DNA of 42,686 bases from Azoarcus sp. (GTDB lineage Bacteria > Pseudomonadota > Gammaproteobacteria > Burkholderiales > Rhodocyclaceae), in the NCBI GenBank assembly GCA_031277415.1, contig JAITMK010000083.1:1-42686 (forward strand), read 5' to 3'. The notes under the pieces are model-generated. The model did no database searches and was not told where the DNA came from. It saw only the letters and a program-made list of their open reading frames with translations. Position 1 is the first letter of the stretch, and each line of letters begins with the position of its first letter. This document shows, piece by piece, positions 19,681 through 27,768 of the stretch. A program made the position numbers and the translations under genes.

Positions 19681-20364
19681 TCAATCCGTTCCAGACATGG
19701 GATGGTACGGCCCAAACAGGATACTGTTCCGGCGTCCGGCAGAAAGCATCTGGTAATTCGCCATCCTGGCTGCGTCGTGCGATCTATCCGAGACGGTATT
19801 GACGATCTGATTGACAATTGCGCCCACCAGCGCGCCGACCAGCCCTCCGCCGCTATTGTTGTTATTAATCACCACAACAGCCTGACCAGACCATAATTCC
19901 TGCCCGGATCTGAGATCGATGAGCTTCGCAGAAGCCGTAGCCTCCACTACGCTGCTGAGGATGCGATAACTCGTGCCAAAGCGGGTGACCGTGACGTACA
20001 GCGCCGCGTCCGCGCCGAAGATTTCGCGCAATTTGCCCAGTTCGATTGCGTGCGCTTCCTCGGCAACGGTCACGCCGTTCTGTTTGAACGCTTCGTCAGC
20101 AAGAGTCACCGGAATCACGTAATACCCGGATTCCGCCAGGGGCGCGGTGGAAGTGGCAAAAAAGCTCGCCGTCGCCTCGACTTCCGGGGATTGATTGATC
20201 GGCGGCAGCACCAGAATGGAACGCGGACGGTTTTCCCGGAAAGCGGTGTAATCCATCTGCGCCACCGGTGTGGCGCAGGCGCAAAGCAGGAGCGCGGCTC
20301 CTGTCGCTGCCGCGCAACGCGCAACGCGAACGACCGGAAAAAACAGCATCGATAAATTATTCAT
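19681..20364 (-). CDS. DUF799 (GNA1162-family) lipoprotein
   Basis: A 227-residue lipoprotein with a signal peptide ending in the lipobox LLCAC (lipid-modified cysteine C30). The body fits the DUF799/GNA1162 family first described as a Neisseria surface antigen: SILVLPPINQSPEVEA, then a segment around GADAALYVTVTRFG and a conserved SAKLIDLRSG strand. The glycine-rich stretch near the C terminus (GGGLVGALVGAIVNQIV) is amphipathic and may contact membrane or partners. It is the last gene of a three-gene unit with a DUF4810 lipoprotein and a CsgG-family lipoprotein. This trio is conserved in Neisseria and other betaproteobacteria, and its function is not established. Confidence 0.88.
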   Translation of the reverse strand: MNNLSMLFFPVVRVARCAAATGAALLLCACATPVAQMDYTAFRENRPRSILVLPPINQSPEVEATASFFATSTAPLAESGYYVIPVTLADEAFKQNGVTVAEEAHAIELGKLREIFGADAALYVTVTRFGTSYRILSSVVEATASAKLIDLRSGQELWSGQAVVVINNNNSGGGLVGALVGAIVNQIVNTVSDRSHDAARMANYQMLSAGRRNSILFGPYHPMSGTD

Positions 20365-20376
20365 GATGCAAAACGC

Positions 20377-20733
20377 TTATTTTTCGTACTTCTTGAGAAG
20401 AAAATCCATAAAGACAGTAGCTTCCGGAAAGCGAACCTTTTCCGTTTCGAAGCAGACAACGGCCTTCGCGTCGTTTCCGACCTCCGCATACAGCAAGCCC
20501 AAATGCGCATAAAAACCCGGCGGAGCAGTTTTTCCGCTGGCTTCGATTTTTTCCTGGTCTCGTTCCAGTGCTTCGATCTGAGCTTCCCGGCTCTCCCCTT
20601 TCAGGTGCGCGTAGACCTGCGATTCGTAACTTCCCCAGGAATAAAGCGTCTGTGGCGGACTCGCGCACCCGAAAAGGCCGACGGCAAAAAAGAGGGCCGG
20701 AAAAATGCCGCGAACAAAATGCGTTTTCACCAT
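20377..20733 (-). CDS. DUF4810 lipoprotein
   Basis: A 118-residue lipoprotein. The signal peptide ends in LFGC, and the mature protein begins CASPPQTLYSWGSYE, which is typical of DUF4810. The rest is helical, with a TPR-like segment (YAHLGLLYAEVGNDAKAVVCFETEK). The frame opens with a GTG at 20751 that overlaps the upstream csgG-like gene by 13 bp. The ATG at 20733 gives a standard signal peptide and a 5-bp gap, so I chose it. It sits between the CsgG-like and DUF799 genes and is almost certainly expressed with them. Confidence 0.87.
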   Translation of the reverse strand: MVKTHFVRGIFPALFFAVGLFGCASPPQTLYSWGSYESQVYAHLKGESREAQIEALERDQEKIEASGKTAPPGFYAHLGLLYAEVGNDAKAVVCFETEKVRFPEATVFMDFLLKKYEK

Positions 20734-20738
20734 GTTCT

Positions 20739-21407
20739 TTATGGCTTCCACACGCCGCTGTCGATTGCATCAGTCAGTTGGTCGACGGCTTCGCGGACCG
20801 CCAGATCGAGCACCTTGCCGTTCAGGGTGGAGTCATAACCGGATGTGCCGCCGAAACCGATGATTTCCCGATTGGAAAGCTCGTATTCACCCGCACCCTG
20901 CACCGAATGGACGACTTCGGTGGTGCGAATATCGACGACGTTGAGGCTGACCTTGGCGTAGGCAACCTGCTTCTTGCCGCGCCCCAGGATGCCGAACAAC
21001 TGACGATCTCCTACTTCCTTGCGGCCAAATTCCGACACATCCCCGGTAATGACATAAGCCGCGCCCTTCAATTGCTGGGCTTCCCCGCGAATTTCGGCTT
21101 CCTGTTTCGTCTCCGCCATGTTGTCGCGATCAAGCACGGTGAAACGGTTGGTTTGTTGCAAGTGGGTGATAAGAATCGTCTTGGCCTGACTGCCAAGCCG
21201 ATCCACACCATCCGAGAAAAGTCCGCGCATAAAACTGGAACGGTTGTCGAATTTACCAACCGCAATGGGCGAACGCGCGCCGCTATAGGCTGTCCTGGCA
21301 CTATACGTCTGCTCGACGGCCAGACTTCGGTGGCTTTCCGTTGCGCAACCTGCAAGGCACAAGGCAAACAGCGTGGCCGCAAAGCAAGAGAGACTGGAGT
21401 ACTTCAT
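20739..21407 (-). CDS. CsgG/HfaB-family lipoprotein
   Basis: A 222-residue lipoprotein with lipobox LAGC (C21). The body shows the CsgG core: SPIAVGKFDNRSSF, a helix with LITHLQQTNRFTVLDRDN, then GAAYVITGDVSEFG and AKVSLNVVDIRTTEVV. CsgG itself is the outer-membrane secretion pore for curli. This short relative lacks curli partners here and instead leads a DUF4810-DUF799 unit, so curli export should not be assumed. The open frame runs to 21560, but the ATG at 21407 has an AGAGGAA ribosome binding site at proper spacing and gives a clean signal peptide. The 250-bp gap to divergent valS must contain promoters for both. Confidence 0.88.
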   Translation of the reverse strand: MKYSSLSCFAATLFALCLAGCATESHRSLAVEQTYSARTAYSGARSPIAVGKFDNRSSFMRGLFSDGVDRLGSQAKTILITHLQQTNRFTVLDRDNMAETKQEAEIRGEAQQLKGAAYVITGDVSEFGRKEVGDRQLFGILGRGKKQVAYAKVSLNVVDIRTTEVVHSVQGAGEYELSNREIIGFGGTSGYDSTLNGKVLDLAVREAVDQLTDAIDSGVWKP

Positions 21408-21658
21408 TGCCATTTCCTCTGTTCTTGGGATCTGCTCATTGTGCCATGTACCAACACGCATAAACAGACAAAATTTAAACGTCTCTCCGCGGAAATCACG
21501 GAGTCTAAAACCCTGCCTGCGCTCAGGTACTCCTGAAACCTTCTCTTCCCTTTGATTCAACCGCTCACAACCTTCTCCACACCCCGTTCACCAGCCGCAC
21601 AGGAGAAACCCTACTCATCAGCTACAATTCATGCTTTCCATCCGGCCTTTTGAAAACC

Positions 21659-24583
21659 ATGGAACTGGACAAGAGTTACGAACCGCAGACTATCGAATCG
21701 CGCATCTACAATAAATGGGAATCCGGCAATTTCTTTACTGCCGGACTGGATACCGCCAAATCCAAAGATCAGTCCTTCTGTATTTTGTTGCCGCCGCCCA
21801 ACGTCACCGGCACGTTGCACATGGGGCACGGTTTCAACCAGACGTTGATGGACGCGCTCACGCGCTACCACCGGATGCGCGGGATGAACACGCTATGGCA
21901 GCCGGGAACCGACCATGCAGGTATCGCCACGCAACTCGTGGTTGAGCGCCAACTCGACGCTCAAGGCATCTCCCGGCATGACCTGGGCCGCGAAAAATTT
22001 CTTGAAAAAGTCTGGGAGTGGAAAAAATATTCGGGCGGAGCCATCACGCAACAGATGCGCCGCATGGGTAGCAGCCCGGACTGGTCGCGCGAACGCTTCA
22101 CGATGGACGAAGGGTTATCCAGCACCGTCACCCAGACCTTCGTGCGTCTTTTCCGTGAAGGCTTGATTTACCGGGGTAAACGGCTGGTCAACTGGGATCC
22201 GAAACTCAAGACCGCTGTCTCTGACCTCGAAGTGGAAAATGAGGAAGAAGACGGTTTTCTCTGGCATATCCGTTATCCGCTTGCCGACGGTAGCGGGCAT
22301 CTCACCGTTGCCACCACGCGGCCCGAAACCATGCTCGGCGACACCGCCGTAATGGTACATCCCGAAGATGAACGTTATCGGCACCTGATTGGCAAAACAG
22401 TACGTCTTCCGTTGTGCGACAGAGAAATTCCCATCATTGCCGACGAATATGTCGACCGCGAATTCGGAACCGGTGTCGTCAAGGTCACGCCCGCGCACGA
22501 CTTCAACGACTACGCCGTCGGCCAGCGCCACGAATTGCCGATGATTTCCATCCTCACGCTGGACGCAGTCATCAACGACAATGCGCCGGAACAATACCGG
22601 GGCATGGATCGCTTCGCCGCGCGCGAGCAGATCGTCAAGGATCTGGAAGCGCAGGGGCTTCTGGAAAAAACCGAAAAGCACAAACTCAAGGTTCCGCGCG
22701 GCGACCGCACCGGCGAAGTGCTGGAACCCATGCTCACCGATCAATGGTTCGTTGCCATGACCCAACCCGGCATGGACGGCCAATCCATCACCCAGAAGGC
22801 GCTGGATGCCGTGGCGAGCGGTGAAATCCGTTTTTTCCCCGAAAACTGGGTCAATACCTACAACCAGTGGCTCAACAACATCCAGGACTGGTGCATTTCA
22901 CGGCAGTTGTGGTGGGGGCATCAGATACCGGCCTGGTACGACATGCTGGGAAACATTTACGTCGAAGAAAACGAGGAAGGCGCATACCAGAAATTCAATG
23001 TGCTTCTCGACATTGCCACGAAAGTTCCCGGCAGCAAATGCCTTGAGTGTTTCGACTGTACCCCGTTGTACAAACGTCACCACATGAACATTCTCAAGCA
23101 TTCCTATTCCCCCAGAACCGTTCAGGAGTGCGAAGAGATCCGCAGGTTTGGCCTGAAGCGCGACCCCGACGTCCTGGACACCTGGTATTCCTCCGCTCTG
23201 TGGCCCTTTTCCACGCTCGACTGGACACCCGATTATCCGCAAAGCTCGAACCCGGCGCTCGATCTTCACCTGCCCTCCTCGGTACTCGTCACCGGTTTCG
23301 ACATCATCTTTTTCTGGGTCGCCCGCATGGTGATGATGACCAAGCACATCACCGGGCAGATTCCCTTCAAGCACGTCTACGTACATGGCCTCATTCGCGA
23401 TGCGGAAGGCCAGAAAATGAGTAAATCCAAGGGTAACGTGCTCGACCCGATTGATCTCATCGACGGCATCGGCATCGATGCGCTGATCGAAAAACGCACC
23501 TTCGGCCTCATGAATCCCAGGCAGCAGGCGCAAATCGAAAAACGTACCCGCAAGGAATTCCCCGAAGGCATCCCCGCCTTTGGCACGGATGCGCTGCGCT
23601 TTACCTTCGCTTCGCTCGCTTCGCCGGGCCGCGACATCAAGTTCGATCTCAGCCGCTGCGAAGGCTACCGCAACTTCTGTAACAAACTCTGGAACGCTTC
23701 CCGCTTCGTGCTGATGAACTGCGCACAACGGGGCACCCTCCCCGCGCCCGCCGCGCTCTCATTTGCCGACCGCTGGATCATCAGCCTGCTTCAAAAGCTA
23801 TCGAAAGAAGTCGCCCAGCACTACGCCGAATACCGTTTCGACCTGCTCGCACAGGCGCTTTACCGCTTCATCTGGGACGAGTTCTGCGACTGGTATCTGG
23901 AAATCGCCAAGATCGAAATGGCCGCTGAAGGGGCCGGGGCGGATGCCGCCCGCCATACCCTTGCGCACACCCTGGAAGCCTTGCTGCGACTCGCGCACCC
24001 GCTCATCCCCTTCATCACCGAAGAACTCTGGCAAACCGTCGCCCCGCTGGCCGGGAAGAAAGACGCCGAAAGCATCATGCTCGCCCGCTTTCCCGAAGCC
24101 GATCCTTCGCTGATCGACGAAGCCGCCGAAGCCCGAATGACCGAACTCAAGGCGCTCACCTACGCCTGCCGCAACCTGCGCGGAGAAATGAACATCTCCC
24201 CGGCTCAGAGGCTGCCGCTCGTCATTGCCGGAGGCGCACCCAACCTGCACGACTTCGTCCCGTTTCTCGTCGGGCTTGCCAAACTCTCCGAAATCGAATT
24301 CGCGGACGAAATCGACAAAAATGCCCTCGCTCCCGTGGCACTCGCCGGAGATGCGCGGCTGATGCTCAAGGTTGAAATCGATATCGAGGCCGAACGCGAA
24401 CGCCTGGGCAAAGAAATTGCCCGCCTCGAAACCGAAGCGGCCAAGGCACAAAACAAACTGGACAATGCCAGCTTCGTTGATCGCGCCCCGCCCGCCATCG
24501 TGGCGCAGGAGCGTGAACGGCTGGCGTCATTCCAGGCAGCGCTGGACAAACTACGACCTCAACTGGCGCGGCTGGATGGTTGA
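21659..24583 (+). CDS. valS: Valyl-tRNA synthetase
   Basis: A 974-residue class I aminoacyl-tRNA synthetase that charges tRNA-Val. The HIGH motif appears as HMGH in [13 protein letters not shown] (about 45-57), and KMSKS begins at K586. The C-terminal coiled coil (about 910-970) is typical of ValS. Between GNIYVEE and DVLDTWYSS there are about 68 residues, where E. coli ValS has about 23. The extra part holds CLECFDC and a His pair and looks like an in-frame insertion. The frame opens at a TTG three codons upstream, but the ATG at 21659 gives the normal start MELDKSYEP. Confidence 0.97.
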   Translation: MELDKSYEPQTIESRIYNKWESGNFFTAGLDTAKSKDQSFCILLPPPNVTGTLHMGHGFNQTLMDALTRYHRMRGMNTLWQPGTDHAGIATQLVVERQLDAQGISRHDLGREKFLEKVWEWKKYSGGAITQQMRRMGSSPDWSRERFTMDEGLSSTVTQTFVRLFREGLIYRGKRLVNWDPKLKTAVSDLEVENEEEDGFLWHIRYPLADGSGHLTVATTRPETMLGDTAVMVHPEDERYRHLIGKTVRLPLCDREIPIIADEYVDREFGTGVVKVTPAHDFNDYAVGQRHELPMISILTLDAVINDNAPEQYRGMDRFAAREQIVKDLEAQGLLEKTEKHKLKVPRGDRTGEVLEPMLTDQWFVAMTQPGMDGQSITQKALDAVASGEIRFFPENWVNTYNQWLNNIQDWCISRQLWWGHQIPAWYDMLGNIYVEENEEGAYQKFNVLLDIATKVPGSKCLECFDCTPLYKRHHMNILKHSYSPRTVQECEEIRRFGLKRDPDVLDTWYSSALWPFSTLDWTPDYPQSSNPALDLHLPSSVLVTGFDIIFFWVARMVMMTKHITGQIPFKHVYVHGLIRDAEGQKMSKSKGNVLDPIDLIDGIGIDALIEKRTFGLMNPRQQAQIEKRTRKEFPEGIPAFGTDALRFTFASLASPGRDIKFDLSRCEGYRNFCNKLWNASRFVLMNCAQRGTLPAPAALSFADRWIISLLQKLSKEVAQHYAEYRFDLLAQALYRFIWDEFCDWYLEIAKIEMAAEGAGADAARHTLAHTLEALLRLAHPLIPFITEELWQTVAPLAGKKDAESIMLARFPEADPSLIDEAAEARMTELKALTYACRNLRGEMNISPAQRLPLVIAGGAPNLHDFVPFLVGLAKLSEIEFADEIDKNALAPVALAGDARLMLKVEIDIEAERERLGKEIARLETEAAKAQNKLDNASFVDRAPPAIVAQERERLASFQAALDKLRPQLARLDG

Positions 24584-24616
24584 GAGTAGAAAGCGGAAGT
24601 AGTTGCTTTCGCCTTA

Positions 24617-25411
24617 TCAACCGGCATTTGCAATTGTCACGAAATCCGCCACCGACAACCGTTCGCCGCGCAACCCCGGATCGAAGCCGAGCGCCTTGAG
24701 GGCGGATTCGTCGAGAAAGTCCCGCAGGGTGTTTCTCAGGGTTTTGCGGCGCTGTGAAAAGGCTGCGGCAACGATGCGGGAAAACCGTGTTTCGTCACGC
24801 GCTTCATATGTTCCAGCGGGCAATGGGGTCATGCGCACGATGCTCGATGTCACCTTGGGCGCGGGGTGAAACGCGCCGGGGGGCACATCGAACAGCCGCT
24901 CCATGTGAAAACGATATTGCAGCATGACCGACAAACGTCCATATTCTGACGTACCCGCCGCAGCCACCATGCGCGCTACGACTTCCTTTTGCAGCATGAA
25001 ATGACCATCTCGAAGCCGGGACGCAAAACCGGCAAGGTGAAAAAGCAGAGGAGTCGAAATGTTGTAGGGCAAATTGCCCACCACGCGCAACGAAGCGTTT
25101 TCTTCCTTGCATAACGCGGCAAAGTCGAATTTCAGCGCATCGCCTTCGTGAATCGTCAAACATTCGGGGGCGTAACGCTCCCGCAGTCGGGCGATGAGGT
25201 CACGGTCGATTTCGATCACATGCAAATGCCCGGTCTGCTCGATCAGGGGCCTGGTCAATGCACCGAGTCCGGGGCCGATTTCGACCACGTTTTCGCCCGG
25301 GCGGGGTTGAATGGACGCAATGATGCGCTCAATGATGCCGGTGGCGATGAGAAAGTTCTGCCCGAAGCGGCGACGGGCGATGTGCGCGCCCGGGCGCGCA
25401 TCGAAATTCAT
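24617..25411 (-). CDS. rsmA: 16S rRNA dimethyladenosine transferase (KsgA)
   Basis: A 264-residue SAM-dependent methyltransferase that dimethylates two adjacent adenosines near the 3' end of 16S rRNA during small-subunit assembly. Visible motifs are the FGQNFL start region, the SAM-binding VEIGPGLGALT and the catalytic NLPYNIS. The start overlaps the pdxA stop as ATGA. It is the last gene of the lptD-surA-pdxA-rsmA unit and is convergent with valS, 33 bp apart. Length and ends are normal. Confidence 0.97.
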   Translation of the reverse strand: MNFDARPGAHIARRRFGQNFLIATGIIERIIASIQPRPGENVVEIGPGLGALTRPLIEQTGHLHVIEIDRDLIARLRERYAPECLTIHEGDALKFDFAALCKEENASLRVVGNLPYNISTPLLFHLAGFASRLRDGHFMLQKEVVARMVAAAGTSEYGRLSVMLQYRFHMERLFDVPPGAFHPAPKVTSSIVRMTPLPAGTYEARDETRFSRIVAAAFSQRRKTLRNTLRDFLDESALKALGFDPGLRGERLSVADFVTIANAG

Positions 25412-26421
25412 GTCCGGCGCTGCCTGGCCTTCACCATGCCGATGGCCAACTCCACCGCCGCAAAAAGACTGCCGGGATTGGCTTCTCCGGAACCGGCCAG
25501 ATCGAATGCCGTGCCATGGTCGACCGATGTACGGATGATGGGCAAACCCAGCGTGACATTGACTCCGCTGCCGAAGCTGGCGTGTTTGAGCACCGGCAAA
25601 CCCTGATCGTGATACATCGCCAGCACCGCATCAGCCTCCCGCAAATTGCGCGGTGTGAACAGGGTGTCGGCAGGTAACGGCCCGATGAGGTTCATTCCCT
25701 TTGCGCGCAAGCGCTCCAGCACCGGGATGATGACGTCGATTTCTTCACGCCCGATGTGCCCGCCCTCCCCTGCATGGGGGTTGAAACCGGCCACCAGAAT
25801 GCGCGGCCTGGACAGGCCGAAGCTGGCGGCGAGGCCGCGATGGAGGACTTCAAGCGTGCGCGTGAGCCGGTCCTGGGACAATGCTCCCGGAACATCGGCC
25901 AGCGGCATGTGCGTGGTGGCCAACGCCACGCGCATTCCACCGCCGACCAGCATCATCACGACCTGCGGCGTATGTGTCTTTTCCGCAAGGTATTCAGTAT
26001 GGCCGGAAAAATACACTCCACCGTCGCAAATCACGCCCTTGTGCACCGGCGCCGTCACCATGCCATCGAACACGCCCTGCACACAGCCTTCCAGCGCGCT
26101 GTCGAGAACATTCAGCACATAGGCGGCATTCTTCGGATTGGGTTTTCCGGCCAGCGCCGGGCAGGCAAGCGGGCAATGGAGTACGTCGAACACCCCGGCT
26201 TCAGGTTCCATATCCGGCTGCCAGGGGCGTACCACCAAGGCGTGGCCCGCACGCTCCAGCCGTTCTTCGATCAGTTCTGCATCACCTATCACCACCAGAT
26301 GCGCCGGCCACTTGCGTTCGGACAGCCGCGCGCACAACTCGGGGCCAACCCCGGAAGGATCTCCGCTCGTCACTGCCAGTACGGGCAGGGAGACCTCGGC
26401 GGCGCCAGTCATGTTACTCAT
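25408..26421 (-). CDS. pdxA: 4-hydroxythreonine-4-phosphate dehydrogenase
   Basis: A 337-residue PdxA of the DXP-dependent vitamin B6 pathway. It oxidises 4-phosphohydroxy-L-threonine in a metal- and NAD-dependent way. Family signatures are AVTSGDPSGVGPEL at the N terminus, the SGHTEYLAEKT metal/substrate region and MYHDQGLPVLK. The frame runs open far upstream into surA. The ATG at 26421 has GGAAG six bases ahead and overlaps the surA end by 8 bp, which fits translational coupling. A second ATG at 26412 is also possible. Confidence 0.96.
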   Translation of the reverse strand: MSNMTGAAEVSLPVLAVTSGDPSGVGPELCARLSERKWPAHLVVIGDAELIEERLERAGHALVVRPWQPDMEPEAGVFDVLHCPLACPALAGKPNPKNAAYVLNVLDSALEGCVQGVFDGMVTAPVHKGVICDGGVYFSGHTEYLAEKTHTPQVVMMLVGGGMRVALATTHMPLADVPGALSQDRLTRTLEVLHRGLAASFGLSRPRILVAGFNPHAGEGGHIGREEIDVIIPVLERLRAKGMNLIGPLPADTLFTPRNLREADAVLAMYHDQGLPVLKHASFGSGVNVTLGLPIIRTSVDHGTAFDLAGSGEANPGSLFAAVELAIGMVKARQRRT

Positions 26422-27727
26422 GTGCGTCTTCCAGCTTGTATTCGACATAGGCTTCATCGCGCAACTGGCGAAGCCAGTCTTCATAGGCTTCATTGGCCTT
26501 GCGTTGCCGCAGGATGTTACGCGCGATATTGCGGTGATATTCCTCGCCCATGTCCTGTTTTCTGCGTTCGAGCACCTGGACGAGATGCCAGCCGAAAGGC
26601 GAGCGCACCGGTTCACTGACTTGATTGGGCGCAAGTGCGTTCATGGCTTTTTCAAATTCCGGCACGGTATCGCCCGGATTCACCCACCCGATATCACCGC
26701 CACGCGCAGCGGAAAGATCTGCCGAATTGGCCCTGGCCAACTCGGCAAAATCAGCGCCATTGACAATGCGTTCGCGCAGAGCGTTGAGCCTTGCCTGGGC
26801 TTCGGCATCGGAAAGCAGTTCTGACACCTTGAGCAGAATATGGCGGGCATGGGTCTGTTCGACCTGTTGCGCGGCAGTATTGTTTCTTTCCCGTTTGTCC
26901 AGCAACTTGATGACGTGCAACCCTGCGGAGCTTTGCAGCGGGGGCGAAATTTCTCCGGGTCTGAGCTTGCTCACGACATCAGCATAAAATCCGGGCAAGC
27001 GCTCGCGGTCGAGCCATCCGAGTTCTCCACCCTTGACGTTGTCGGGGGTATCCGAACTGTCCGCCGCGATCTTGGCAAAATCCTCACCGGCTTGTAGGCG
27101 CGACAATACCCTGTCCGCGCGCGCCTGGAGTTCTTTCAGTTTTTGCTCATCCATGTTTTCCGGGATGCGCAGCACGATGTGAGCCACACGGTATTCCGTT
27201 CCCAGAAGAACTTCGGGGTGGTTTCTGACGAAATTGTTGACCTCAGCATCGCTCACGGTCACCTTGCTGTCTACATCGATTTCGCGCAGGCGTCCGAGCA
27301 TCAGTTCGGTACGCACTTCTTCCCGATATTTGTTCCATGCAAGACCGCTGTTCGTGACGGCGGTGCGCAGTTGGTCGAGGGTGAGGCTGTTGTTTCCGGC
27401 CACCACGTTGATTGCGCGGTCGATCATGCTGTCGTTGACCTGGATCGAGGCATTGCGCGCCTGTTGCAACTGGATGCGCTCCATGACGAGTTGTTCGAGA
27501 ATTTGCCGTTCGAGCACGTCCCGGGGCGGCATTTGTTCCGCCAATCCTTGGTTTTGCAAATTTTTGCGAACGCCGTCCACACGGGCGCGCAACTGAGACG
27601 AAGTGATGGATTCGGAGTTAACGATGGCAACGATGCGGTCGACCTCGGTTGGAGCTGCCTGCGCCAGTGTGGCGCAGGATAAAACGACGCTGAAAAATGC
27701 CTTGAATAAAAATTGATGCTGGTTCAT
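26414..27727 (-). CDS. surA: Periplasmic chaperone/peptidyl-prolyl isomerase SurA
   Basis: A 437-residue SurA, which escorts unfolded outer-membrane proteins, including LptD, across the periplasm. A signal peptide ends near LAQAAP. The N-terminal chaperone domain (DRIVAIVNSESITSSQLRARV) is followed by two parvulin domains; the first contains GGELGWLDRERLPGFY and the second RGGDIGWVNPGDTVPEFE. The ATG at 27727 has a GGACGGAT-like site upstream; the longer open frame has no signal peptide. It lies 41 bp after lptD and overlaps pdxA. Confidence 0.96.
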   Translation of the reverse strand: MNQHQFLFKAFFSVVLSCATLAQAAPTEVDRIVAIVNSESITSSQLRARVDGVRKNLQNQGLAEQMPPRDVLERQILEQLVMERIQLQQARNASIQVNDSMIDRAINVVAGNNSLTLDQLRTAVTNSGLAWNKYREEVRTELMLGRLREIDVDSKVTVSDAEVNNFVRNHPEVLLGTEYRVAHIVLRIPENMDEQKLKELQARADRVLSRLQAGEDFAKIAADSSDTPDNVKGGELGWLDRERLPGFYADVVSKLRPGEISPPLQSSAGLHVIKLLDKRERNNTAAQQVEQTHARHILLKVSELLSDAEAQARLNALRERIVNGADFAELARANSADLSAARGGDIGWVNPGDTVPEFEKAMNALAPNQVSEPVRSPFGWHLVQVLERRKQDMGEEYHRNIARNILRQRKANEAYEDWLRQLRDEAYVEYKLEDAHE

Positions 27728-27768
27728 ATCCGTCCGGAAAAAATGCTGAAATTTCGCCTTCGCCCTGC

